From positions 142,954,057 to 143,018,056 of the forward strand of contig NC_062219.1 in NCBI RefSeq assembly GCF_902686445.1: a stretch of 64,000 nt of DNA, in the 5' to 3' direction. Position numbers and translations under genes: made by a program. Shown in pieces: positions 11,173 through 20,400 of this stretch (positions are counted from its first letter, which is position 1; each line of letters begins with the position of its first letter). This stretch comes from Sciurus carolinensis (Eukaryota > Chordata > Mammalia > Rodentia > Sciuridae). Under the pieces are notes generated by a model. It was not told the origin of the DNA. It did not search any database and was given only the letters and a program-made list of their open reading frames with translations.

Positions 11173-11310
11173 GGAATATTACTCAAACTTAAAGAAGAAT
11201 AAAATTATGGCATTTGCAAGTAAATGGATGGATGGAGTTGGAGGATATCATGCTAAGTGAGATAAGCCAACCCCATAAAACCAAAGGCCAAATGTTCCGT
11301 CTGATAACAT
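7595..11310 (+). pseudogene. L1 ORF2 pseudogene (endonuclease / reverse transcriptase)
   Basis: The AP-type endonuclease start is visible as TLNVNGLNSL at 7611-7640. Part of the expected CLQETH region is deleted near 7680. The RT is recognised by [17 protein letters not shown] (about 8955-9005), [11 protein letters not shown] and [16 protein letters not shown] (about 9180-9290), and the catalytic FADD at 9554-9565. The C-terminal region has CKLGQPLWKIVWRFL near 10880 and MEYYSNLKK near 11170. Defects include a deletion just after RT motif A (about 9360-9375), a 43-base duplication spanning FADD, many stops, and an in-frame dinucleotide array at 11111-11170. The original product would perform target-primed reverse transcription. 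Confidence 0.93.
11111..11170 (+). repeat. (TG)11(TA)19 microsatellite inside L1 ORF2
   Basis: A compound dinucleotide array sits between the codons for IKKMW and MEYYS. Related L1 proteins have only a few residues there. The reading frame stays open through it (alternating Cys-Val then Tyr-Ile), so the array is a multiple of three overall. Confidence 0.95.
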
Positions 11311-11324
11311 GATCCTGATACATA

Positions 11325-11410
11325 ATTGGTGGGGAGGAGGGTAAGGGAAGAATGGACAAACTTTGGAATGGACAGAGGGCAATGAGGGGAGGAAGGATGC
11401 GGGGTGGTTG
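11325..11410 (+). other. G-rich polypurine tract of L1 3' UTR
   Basis: Runs such as 'ggtggggaggagggtaaggg' and 'gaggggaggaaggatgcggg' form the purine/G-rich tract commonly found in L1 3' UTRs. Its complement is seen as the C-rich stretch at about 26200-26275 in the antisense L1. It could form G-quadruplexes, but no function is shown here. Confidence 0.75.
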
Positions 11411-11592
11411 GAAATATGATGGAATGAGATTGACATCATCACCCTATATACATGTATGATTGCACGAATGCTGTGTGACTCTACATTATGTACAGCCAGA
11501 GAAACAAAAGCTGTACTCCATTTGTGTACAATGAATCAAAATGAATCCTGCTGTCATGTACAACTAATAGAACCAATAAAAAATAAAATAAA

Positions 11593-11606
11593 AAAAACAA
11601 CTGATA
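11593..11606 (+). repeat. Right target-site duplication of the L1
   Basis: A perfect 14-base copy of 4613-4626 that abuts the A-rich tail. Part of the leading A run may belong to the tail. Confidence 0.95.
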
Positions 11607-11884
11607 AAGCTTGCTAAACTCAAAAGGGTAATAAGATTTTTAGGCTTAATTTAAAGCCTATGAATTGCATTAAAAAAAAAAAACTTCCCTCAAGTTTTTC
11701 AAAAGACTCATATCAACAGAAAGGACTCACATTTTTCAAGGAATACTCATAGGAGTAGGTGTAAGGTAACTTGTTTTCCAACAGATTTCTCAAAGTTCAT
11801 TGAAGATATCCACCCACTCCTCTGATAGGCTCTCCTTTGATCAAGTGCATAGGTCAGCCTATTCCAGGACTTTTATGATGAGCT

Positions 11885-12207
11885 TAATTTTATTCATAAT
11901 AGCCAAAACCTGGAAATGGTCCAAGATCCATCCGTGAGCTAATGGACTAACTGTGTTATATGCATACAATGGTAAATGCATACTCAGCAAAAAAAAAAAA
12001 GAAAAAAGAAAAAAGAAAGAAAGAAAGAAACTACTGGTACTTGCAACATTGTGGACATATCACAAAAGCATTACACCAGATGAAAGATGCTTTATACAAA
12101 ACAATACACATTAGATGATTCCATTAATACAAAGTTCTAGAAAAGGCAGTTTCAAAACACTGCTACTTAATGTTATCAAAAATTCAGAGACAGCACTGTT
12201 TTCTGGG
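11885..12207 (+). mobile_element. Ancient LINE-1 ORF2 3' fragment with A-rich microsatellite
   Basis: The phrases 'tattcataatagccaaaacc', 'gcatacaatgg ... tactcagca', 'ctactggtacttgcaacatt' and 'attagatgattccattaata' follow the order of the L1M ORF2 3' end. The A-rich codon run has expanded into (GAAA)n at 11989-12030. The fragment is abruptly cut at 12207 by the antisense LTR. Confidence 0.75.
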
Positions 12208-12586
12208 TGTATTGGTGAGCTTTTCATCAGTGTGACCAAAATACCCGGTAAGAACAACTTAGAGGAAAAATTTCTTTGGATTCATGACTTCAGAGAATTC
12301 ATTTTATGTTTGGCTGGCTCCAACTATGGCAGAAACATCATGGCGGAAGGGCATGAAGGAAGAAAACTGCTCCGCTCAGTCAGAAACCAGAAAGGGAAGG
12401 ATTCAATGGAAGATAAAGCCTTCCACGACCTACTTCTTCCCACTGGGTTCCATCTCCCGGGAGTCCATTCGGCTATCAATGGAGTAATTCATTCCATAAG
12501 GTCTGAGCCTGCATGATCCACTTTCCCAAAGCCCCCCGTCTGAACACATGAGGTTTTGGGGGACATTCCAGATCCAACTCATAACA
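12208..12586 (-). mobile_element. MaLR-like LTR, copy 3 of 5, antisense
   Basis: Read on the plus strand it runs from 'tgtattggtgagcttttcat' (complement of the 3' end) to 'caactcataaca' (complement of the TGTTATG start). 'catggcggaagggcatgaag' and 'acacatgaggttttggggga' match the reverse complement of copies 1, 2, 4 and 5. It is shorter than copy 2 because of internal losses. It interrupts an older L1. The 133-residue open frame across it is not a gene. Confidence 0.78.
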
Positions 12587-12892
12587 CTCGGCGTTGCCTG
12601 AAGTTCTTGCTGTCCATCCAGTTCATTCCTCCAACTAATGTTAACTTTCTGCAGGATGAAGTCAGACCATGAGAAGGCTGACCTCCATGCTTCTTGCCTT
12701 TCCCATTTAGCATTTCTTGGAATAGGTTGTTTTGGGGTGATTATGTCATCAACCTGCATGTATGTTCATTATGGAAAAAAAAATAGAAGAAATTTAGTTG
12801 GACATTCTTTGTTAACCTGAGAACCCCAACCACTGTACCACATATAGTTTCTTGTCAAGGACCAGGAGGAAATTCTTTGGGGAACGTAGTAA
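12587..12892. other. Anonymous sequence
   Basis: No family was recognised. The first bases may continue the interrupted L1 fragment, but the match is too weak to claim. Confidence 0.4.
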
Positions 12893-13226
12893 GGGTTGAT
12901 ATTCCTTATCCAAAATGCTTGGGGCCAGAAGTGTTTCAGATTTTGGATTTTGAGTGTTTTTTTTTTCTTTAATTTGGAATATTTGCATAAATATGATAAG
13001 GCCTGAATCAAAACCAAAAAATTAATTTATGTTTCTTATACACCTTCTACACATAGCCTAAGGGGAATTTGTACAATAGTTTGTGTGGAACTTCATTTTG
13101 ACTGTGACCCTTCACACAAGGCTAGGTGTGGAATTGTCCACTTGTGACAGCATATCTGCTCAAAAAGTCTCATATTTTGGAGCATTTGGAGTTTCATGTG
13201 TTTGAATTAGGGCTACCCAACCTGTA
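12893..13226 (+). mobile_element. Non-autonomous Tigger-like DNA transposon
   Basis: The left end 'gttgatattccttatccaaa' and right end 'attagggctacccaacctg' are degenerate inverted repeats of each other. The interior 'gaccagaagtgtttcgg'-type sequence (here 'ggccagaagtgtttcagatt') and 'gacagcatatctgctcaaaa' match a well-known mammalian element. TA dinucleotides adjoin both ends, as expected for TcMar transposons. No transposase coding remains. The exact subfamily was not determined. Confidence 0.75.
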
Positions 13227-14129
13227 CTATGAAAGTTTGTGTCTTGACCTGAATTGTTTTATTATTCCGATAGGTAATCATTATTTTTCTTTGTGTTGGC
13301 TGCTCAAAGCTACCTTCATGGTCTCCTAAAAACTATAATCAATTGTTGGCAAACTATAGCAGATCCTCTCCTTTTATTTTACTTTCCCAGTTCTTGTTTT
13401 TATTTCACTAGATCATGTTCACTTATTTTTATCTTGTGCTTGAATATGTTAATAGGAATAGACAATTACATGAGCTGTCAGTCTTCAAGTCATTCCAAGA
13501 ACACTTAATAGAACTCCTGACTGCAGAGTTCATGGGCAAAAGAAAGTTTTAAAACCAAAAGGAGGTAATATAGATAGTGATGAAGATAAGGGGACCGTAA
13601 ATGATAACTGAAAGTGGATGTGGAAACCTATTTAAAGAGGGAAGATGCATTGTTTTGAATTATCTTCTGGAAACAGTTTGGGGCATGAAGGCTGAGGGGG
13701 CTGAGAATATGTGGGAATTCTATGACTTCTCTTCTTTAACACAATAACTACATCTCATTATTCTGTGCACATTTCATGTTTTAAAATGTCTACAGAAATG
13801 CCAATTTATATTTTCTGGGGTTTGCGGTACAGGAAATCTCTAGTTATTGTAACTCCTATCTCTTGTTCAATTTAAATTAATACCACATTGGCTCAGAGAG
13901 GTCAAAACCAAGTTATGCTGTTGAGTCATCACCCATAATGCTTTGCTTGGATCCTCACCCTTTCTGTGCAGGGGGAAAAAAATAAAAATCTTGTGATAGC
14001 TGTTGCTATTTAAGTTTTCAGATGTTTCAATGTGTTCCAAAACACATCTAATGCTAGGGGGGAAATGGTTAGGAAATATTACATCTAGTGGACAGTCTAA
14101 GCTTTGGGTCTCTGAGTACACTACATATG
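13227..14129. other. Anonymous sequence
   Basis: No repeat family or gene was recognised in this 0.9-kb stretch. Confidence 0.4.
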
Positions 14130-14700
14130 TTGCTTGCTCTTAGGTAAAAGGCTTCAGGGAAATCACGGTCCTATGCTTCCAGGTGGAGAGGAGTCTTCTC
14201 CCAGTTCCCACAGTGGGATCTCATTGGTCTTTAAGTCAATTAGCAAACCTCATACCCTGTCCATCGTGATTGGCTCATATTACCCAGTCAGTAAAACATA
14301 TTTGCAAGCCCACGGGAAAGACAGAAAAACAAACATTCTCCCTCTTCCACTAGATATAAAGTGTGAGGATTTAACTGTCTGGACAAAGTCTGGACTACTG
14401 GAAGCCTCAAGTGCAGCCCAGTTAGTGCTAAACCCAAAGGGGAAAGACCTCAGGTGGCAGTAGAGGGCTTGCTTAGGACTGGAAGCTCCCTTGCCCAAAA
14501 GCCTTCCATGTAATTGAGCCAATACACTTCTTTTTGTTTAAATCAGTTTTTTTGTTTTTCTTTTTTTTTTTGGCGGTGCTGGGGATCGAACCCACGGCCT
14601 CATGCTTGCCTTGGCAAGCACTCTACCAACTGAGTTATCTCCCCAGCCCCTGTTTAAACCACTTTTGAGTTAGTGTTTCTGTCAATTGTGTATTACCTAA
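14130..14700 (+). mobile_element. Possible old LTR 3' region, split by an ID SINE
   Basis: The end 'gagccaatacacttcttttt ... aaaccacttttgagttagtg ... tttctgtcaa' resembles the common terminal phrase of old ERV LTRs (aataaattccctttttgctt, gagttgggtttctgtcac). The stretch between about 14130 and 14520 is compatible with LTR sequence but was not matched to a family. An ID element is inserted at 14546. Confidence 0.35.
14546..14650 (-). mobile_element. ID SINE, antisense, with target-site duplication
   Basis: A poly-T tail complement leads into 'ggcggtgctggggatcgaac' and ends 'gagttatctccccagcccc', a complete antisense ID. The flanks are TGTTTAAATCA at 14535-14545 and TGTTTAAACCA at 14651-14661, a 10/11 target-site duplication. 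The A- and B-box complements are well kept, so this is one of the younger SINEs in the window. Confidence 0.92.
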
Positions 14701-15093
14701 AAATATCCAGAGTTGTATTTAATTTTACCTCTCTGCCTGCCCATTGGCAAATAGAAAAAAAAATTTGTCTCCTGTTTTTCTGTATCTCTTCTAATCAAAT
14801 TACAGGCATCGTACTTATTTGTATTATTTCCACTGTTCTCTTATATCCCATCTTTTCAAATATTTGAACTGTATGGTGTTTTTTTTTTCCCTTCACTTTT
14901 TCTGTGTAATTCTTCCTGAGAGTGAGCTTTAGGCAGTTAACTGAAAGGTACAAAGAGAAAGACTCATGTATGCTGAAAAACAAAAGAAAATGTTTCTAAG
15001 TGCCTTTAACATTTCTTAAATTGCTCTTGCCAAGTCTAGGGATAGTCTACCGCAAGTGGCACCAGGATGTAGTCTGCAGTAGGTCTAGACCCC
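14701..15093. other. Anonymous AT-rich sequence
   Basis: No element was recognised. Confidence 0.4.
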
Positions 15094-15292
15094 CACGGTT
15101 CCACGTTGATAAAGTGTGGTCCAAGGTCCCTTCTCATCAGAATTGCCTTGGATGAGGTCACAAAAGCAGGTGCATGTCACAGAAACTTCCTCCCAGGCCT
15201 GAAACCCTCATCTCTAAGAGCATGGCCTGGTAAACTCCGTTTTAATTAACTCCCCAGGAGACTCCTGTACAGCAAAGTTTAAGAACTCCTAG
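15094..15292 (+). mobile_element. MER5A-like hAT-Charlie DNA transposon
   Basis: 'aaagtgtggtccaaggtccc' near the left end and 'aagtttaagaactcctag' at the right end are the degenerate terminal regions of MER5A. The middle has the expected 'aattgcct...ggatg', 'cccaggcctgaaac' and 'taactccccaggag' segments. At about 200 bp it is nearly full length for this small non-autonomous family, which is shared by placental mammals. Confidence 0.72.
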
Positions 15293-16724
15293 CCTAGATT
15301 TATCCTGTCAGTGGAGGCAACACGGAAATTACCTAAGTAATGGTTTTCTATCACTATGAAAAAAAATCCATTCTCCTTCTTTATGAGTAATGTAGCTGCT
15401 TTTAAATGCCAAAGTTATGTAAGTAATTGCAGTAATGGGAAAATTTTAACTGGTTAGAGTTGAATGAGATATAGGGAAAACTGAAGAAATTTCAAAAACA
15501 CTTTGCTCTGAATTGTTCATTTTGATTGTCTTTATCTAAATCAGTCATTCTTGATCTTGGCTTCACATCAACTTCTTCCAATGACACCACCTGGGCCACC
15601 TCCAGAGTCTCCCAGGATGAGTTCAGAGTCTCCCAGGATGTGACGCAGACACTAGCCTTGGAACTGGGGCTGGTCCACTGGTATGCGTCGGCTAGACAAG
15701 CACCATAAAGCTTATTCTCAAGATTGCAGAGATAAAGTTCATTATCATGGCAGAACTCCATTGACCAAGAGATCATAGACTATCTCCCTTATTATGATTT
15801 TTACCATCATCTCCAAAATATCTCTTTCCTAATACATATTTGCTCAAATCCTGATTTTTCTGAGCCTTTTAAGGCATATTTCATAGCTAATTTATTGCAA
15901 GAATTTTCCCAGGGTCAATAACACTAGATCCAGGTTTGTTTTCATAACTTACTGTACCTCATTCAATTTCATTCGTATCACACACAGAGATGTCTATACG
16001 TACATACATAAAACTACATGTATATATTTATACACATCGTTTTAATTCATCATAACCTAAATAGAGCCAAAACTCACAGGAAAAGAGTCATCCTTCCCAT
16101 ATCCATTGGAGGATGCTGAGTGCCTTAGATGGATAATAGATACAATTCCCATCAAGGAACTAATGGTCTTAATGAGCTCGCTCGGCAATGTAAAAACTAC
16201 ATTGGCAAAGACACCGTGTAGAATGTGCAAGCAGTTCCTTTTTATTGGTGGCAGAATGTCACAGCATTACAGCTGAGCTGTGGCTTGGTTAATTGATTCA
16301 GAATGATTCCTGTTGAGCAATCATCTTCTGAGGGAATGGAATGCAATCTGCTAGCGACCGTCACTCTCTATCAGGGATAAATTATGCTGGGTAATGGGTT
16401 CAGGTGTTCATAGAAATAGACTGTCATAAAATCCTCATGTGTGATATTTTAGCGAAATCATCTCATTCAGATGATGAAAACTAAAGGGAATAGATTGGTG
16501 GCGAGAGCAGGAAGGTTCTCACCTCCCTGCTGTTGATGAGAAATGCAATGTCCAAAAGCGCAGTTGATGGATGGCTCACCCACCAGGGCAGTGAGCAGCC
16601 CCCCAGTGTCCTCATGCACCGTGATGATGCTATGAGAAAAGGTAAATAGAAAATTGTCATGCACCGTGGGTGTGAATTGATTGCGACCACTTGTTAATCC
16701 CTTTTACAATATGTATCGCGGTTT
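15293..16724. other. Anonymous sequence, mostly repeat-free
   Basis: It contains a 17-base tandem duplication, 20 bases apart, at 15603-15619 and 15623-15639 ('cagagtctcccaggatg'). About 16140-16420 has balanced composition and no recognised repeat. No coding or RNA gene is supported. Confidence 0.45.
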
Positions 16725-17425
16725 ATTATTACATGTATCCTTTGACATGGTAATTTCAAAACTTTTAGGACTTTACCCTAAGGAGATAATACAAACAGAT
16801 ATACACACAAGAGTCTTCATTATAGCATTGTCTAGACTGATAAAAATCGAGAAGCAACATAAATGCTTATAGCAAACTGCTATATATAGGAATGTGCATA
16901 GTGATATAAAAACATTAGAGGTGATGATAAATATCCATAAATGTCTTCACTGCAGTGATGCACACCTGTAATTCCCACTCAGGAGGCTGAGACAGGAGAC
17001 TGGCAAGCTGGAGGCCAGTCTGGGCAGCAAGACCCTGTCTCAAAATAAAAAATAAAATAAATAAATCAAAAGAGCTGGGGATGCAGCTAAGTGGTAGACT
17101 GCTTGCCTGGCCTGGGTTCAATTCCTAGCACAGCAAAAGAAAGGGGAAAAAAAAATCTATGAATTCATTGACATGGAAAGATATCAATACAGTTAATGAA
17201 CCACAAATAAAGTTTATAGAACAGTTTATAGTTGTGCTACATTCATGTAAAGTTATATAAAATAGCGGAATATCTCAAAACAGGTTCACTGAAATTTTAA
17301 TCGTTTTCACCAAATTGTAGAACCAAGGGTGATCTTTACTTTCTTCGTTGTACTTTTCCATGTTGCTTGAATTTTTACAAGGAACATTCAGCAATTTTAC
17401 AAAACAATAAAACTATTTAAAAAGA
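16725..17425 (+). mobile_element. Ancient LINE-1 fragment split by a SINE
   Basis: The left part has 'actttaccctaaggagataa', 'cttcattatagcattgtcta' and 'gataaaaatcgagaagcaac'. The right part resumes with 'cattgacatggaaagatatc' and ends 'caataaaactatttaaaaag'. Together they follow the L1M ORF2 end and 3' UTR. The B1-dID at 16946-17157 divides them, so the SINE is younger. Confidence 0.75.
16946..17157 (+). mobile_element. B1-dID SINE nested in L1M
   Basis: B1 part: 'gtgatgcacacctgtaattc', 'ggaggctgagacaggagact', 'ctgtctcaaaataaaaa'. ID part: 'gagctggggatgcagctaag', 'gcctgggttcaattcctagc'. It has an A-rich tail. Both monomers are near complete. Flanking 'tccataaatg' and 'tctatgaatt' could be a worn target-site duplication. 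Confidence 0.9.
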
Positions 17426-18886
17426 AATGAATATGATAAGAAACTTCGTGTAAGTACAAATGAGACAGGGACTTGAAAGCGTTCTCAGGATTACACCTCC
17501 ACCCAGAGATGATGATAATGATGGTGATGAGTTGCATAATAATCATGTATGATAGCAAAAACATTAATTTGCAATTTGAGGGGAGTGGCCTAAGTGCTCA
17601 GCTCCACAGACACAATAGTAATAAATGGACTTGGAGTTGAAATTAAATAAACAAGTGCAGAAGCATTTGCAAGCACATGGCACTGGGGAGACTGAGGAAA
17701 TGGTTCATGACACCTGAGAAATGCAGCTTTGGAGTAAAGAGCCGTTTCATACCATCCAGGAGAGTTTATCTTAGCCTAAGAAGAACTCTCAGGAGGAAAT
17801 GAATGTGAGAGGTGAATTTAAAAGTGTGAGGTAGACAGCTTGTTGGAGAGGAAGTCAAAGAGAATATTTCATACAGCCTAAAGTAAGGAAGAAGAATATT
17901 TTTGCCACGGGATTTCCAAAGGAGAGATGTGAAATGCATCCGTGTTCTGTGGTTAGAGCCAACATCTGAAGCCCAACTCAGTCAGGCCCTGTACCTGCCT
18001 CCAAAATGCTTTCACAGGTATGTTGTATAGAAAGCACTGCAGAGAGATCACTGCAGGAAAGTCATAGGTAAACACTTCCGGAAGCTGGTCTTATCTCTTT
18101 CAGACCGCAGAGGTATTCCTGAATGCACGGTCAGAACACTACAGAAATGTTTTGCAACATAGTAGGATGGTCTTACAAGCAGGCAGAATCTATATATTTT
18201 TAAATAATGCTATTTTTGATGATGTCAACCAGTTCTCTTCCCCATCCATCCTCTGACGGAACCTTTAAATATTCCTTTTGTGTGTGTGTGTGATCTTACT
18301 GCATCTCTGGACAAGGGTCAAGGAAACAGCTCTTTATCAGCCGGTAATGACCCAGCATAGTTCCCTTTAACAGAGAATAGAATACAGAGGGACTGGGACA
18401 CAATGTAGTTATTTTGATGGAATTCAATGACAATGGCCAATTCTTTGAATGCTGCCAGTCTAGGTCTGCACCCAGGAGGTAGGTGTAGCCAAGAGATTTT
18501 TTTTAAAAAATGTGATGTTTTAATACAGAATATGTATTTTAAATAGAACATGTACATAATGCACTTTTGTTCAAATGTCCAAATACACAAATTAGTTTAA
18601 CAACTCAAACCTGAGTATGATTCTTGGGACAATAATTATGTATTCTCTGCCTTCCCTTGTGCTCCTGACTCACATCTGTTTTGCTCACTTCTGCAATTCC
18701 AGGAGAGTACACCTGCACATAGTAACTGCTCAGTAAATTCAAGGAGTGACAGTAGAATGGATAAGATCCTGGGAAAAGAAGACAGGAAATATCCAAGAGT
18801 TGGGAGGAGCTGAGAGGAAAGATTTGGAGGAAAGAGGGGCCCCAGAGCAGTATAATAATCTATTTTTGAACTTAGTTTTCCTGATG
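17426..18886. other. Anonymous sequence
   Basis: There is no recognised repeat apart from a short (TG)n at about 18279-18291. No gene is supported. Confidence 0.42.
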
Positions 18887-18887
18887 A

Positions 18888-18970
18888 TATAAATATATAT
18901 GTATATATGTATAAATATTGATATATGTGTATATATGTGTTTGACTGTATATATGTATGTTTACATATAT
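18888..18970. repeat. AT/TATG-rich simple repeat
   Basis: Imperfect tatatg/tatgtg units form an 80-base low-complexity run directly beside a Tigger-like element. Confidence 0.85.
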
Positions 18971-18973
18971 ATT

Positions 18974-19245
18974 CAGTCATTTATATCTGTGGGTTCCACA
19001 TCATAAATTCAGCCAACCAGAGAGTAAAAATAATTCAGGGAAAAAAGAACCTGGGCCTGTAATGAAAATGCACAGAATTTTTCTTGTCACTATGTATTAT
19101 AAGTAATCCAGAGATGATTTAAATTATGGGAGAAAGTACGTAGGTTCTATGCAAATGCTACACCAGTCTGTATGTGGGAATGGAGGAGCATCAGTGTGGA
19201 TGAAGGTATCTGGAACCAATCCCTTACAGATACTGAGGGACAGCT
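18974..19245 (+). mobile_element. MER2-like (TcMar-Tigger) DNA transposon
   Basis: The left end 'cagtcatttatatctgtggg' and the right end 'ggaaccaatcccttacagat' followed by 'actgagggacag' match MER2-type terminal repeats. The interior 'gtattataagtaatccagag', 'atgatttaaattatgggaga' and 'ctatgcaaatgctacacc' are in canonical order. It is about 270 bp and non-autonomous, with no transposase. Confidence 0.85.
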
Positions 19246-19694
19246 TATCTATTACTTCTGGTTTCCCTGCCATGAAACTTTGAGATGACAATTGGACTTT
19301 CCCCTGCAAAAACCCCCAGTAAATTATGTTACTTAATTTGCAGAGTAGAATTCAAAAAGGTCAAGGTCATAGAAATATGAAACTATCCAAGAATAGTAGT
19401 TCATAACTTTCCCTTCTCAGGTTTGTGTTAGCAATGTATAAGTTTTGAAAATATTCCTCTTTATTTCTTTTCTTATTTTTTTATGTCATATTTTGTTATT
19501 ATAAATATTTAACATTTTATTTCCTGTATGTCAATAATATAGATATTAGTTTTTTGTAGACTTTAAGTACCTCGACAATACCAGGGAGTAATCCTACTTC
19601 CCCACAAGGTGCCTTTTTCCCTGCCATATTACCTGCAAAAGAGTAGGAATTGGTTAATGGCTGTCCTTTTCATTAGTTATCCTTCCCCCGAATA
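19246..19694. other. Anonymous AT-rich sequence
   Basis: Nothing recognisable was found. Confidence 0.4.
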
Positions 19695-19800
19695 CAGAGA
19701 TTTGTTTATTCAGCAAATATTTACTGAGTGCCTACCCTGTGCTTGTTCCTGTCTTTTGGCACCTGGTAACACATTTGGGAACAAAATAAATCCCTGAGAG
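19695..19800 (-). mobile_element. L2 3'-end fragment, antisense
   Basis: 'tattcagcaaatatttactg' then 'agtgcctaccctgtgcttg' is the complement of the L2 3' terminus (tgaataaatatttgctga-type). Confidence 0.6.
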
Positions 19801-20320
19801 CTAACATCCCCATTCACTCTGAGCTAGTCTTCTCGGGGTTGAAATTCCATTTTGGTATAAAAGTTGACTAAAGTATGAAACATACAACCATCACTTGAAC
19901 ATATTACCATGGAGTTGCCTTTGCCTTTCCCCACGCAGAGCTGAACACCATAAAACACACTCCTCTCATCAGCATCGTGTGCCTAAGTTATTAGTCACCA
20001 TGCGCTGGATGGGAGGAGACCCATGATTTAACTGAAAGATGGGTAAGAGCAAGATTCCTAGGAAACCTTGACAACCTCTTAATGCAGACTGACTCACAGG
20101 GCCCCATCTTCAAGAGCAGCTGTGGACAGGGTGTACCCAGTGAATGTTCTAGATCCCAGCAGGCTATTGGGGGAGAAAAGAGATGCAGGTAATACCCCTT
20201 CTTTTTAATTCCTCACCAGAGGCCACTGAGTTCCTGAGGGCTGTAAGACTTGGAAAAGAGAAATAGACATGCATTTCTCTCATCTGTCCTCTGTTGCCAA
20301 ACATGGCTTTACATGTGAGA
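19801..20320. other. Anonymous sequence
   Basis: No repeat or gene was recognised. Confidence 0.4.
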
Positions 20321-20400
20321 ACAATCATCCCCCATATCTTCAGGTGATGGTTCCAGGACCTCCATGGTACACCTGCAGATGTTCAGTCCAGTAGGACACT
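20321..20400 (+). mobile_element. Tigger-family terminal fragment
   Basis: 'aatcatcccccatatcttca', 'gatggttccaggacctccat' and 'acctgcagatgttcagtcc' match the terminal segment of a Tigger-type element related to that at 18974-19245. Only one end is preserved. Confidence 0.6.

Larger units (their letters stand above)
4627..11592 (+). mobile_element. Full-length LINE-1 retrotransposon, inactive
   Basis: This element of about 6.97 kb is flanked by a perfect 14-bp target-site duplication. In order it has a GC-richer then pyrimidine-rich 5' UTR (4627-6535), ORF1 remnants (6536 to about 7520), ORF2 remnants (about 7595 to 11310), a 3' UTR with a G-rich polypurine tract, an AATAAA at 11575-11580 and an A-rich tail. 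Both ORFs carry frameshifts, stops and deletions, so it cannot make its proteins. The intact 5' end shows that this was a complete reverse-transcription event rather than the usual 5'-truncated copy. The perfect target-site duplication argues for moderate rather than ancient age. Confidence 0.96.

Noticed and set aside
12115..12516. 133-codon open frame
   Set aside because: It spans an L1 fragment and an antisense LTR, so it is incidental.
15542..15600. MER5-like terminus ('cagtcattcttgatcttggc')
   Set aside because: Only one short end matches; too weak for a call.
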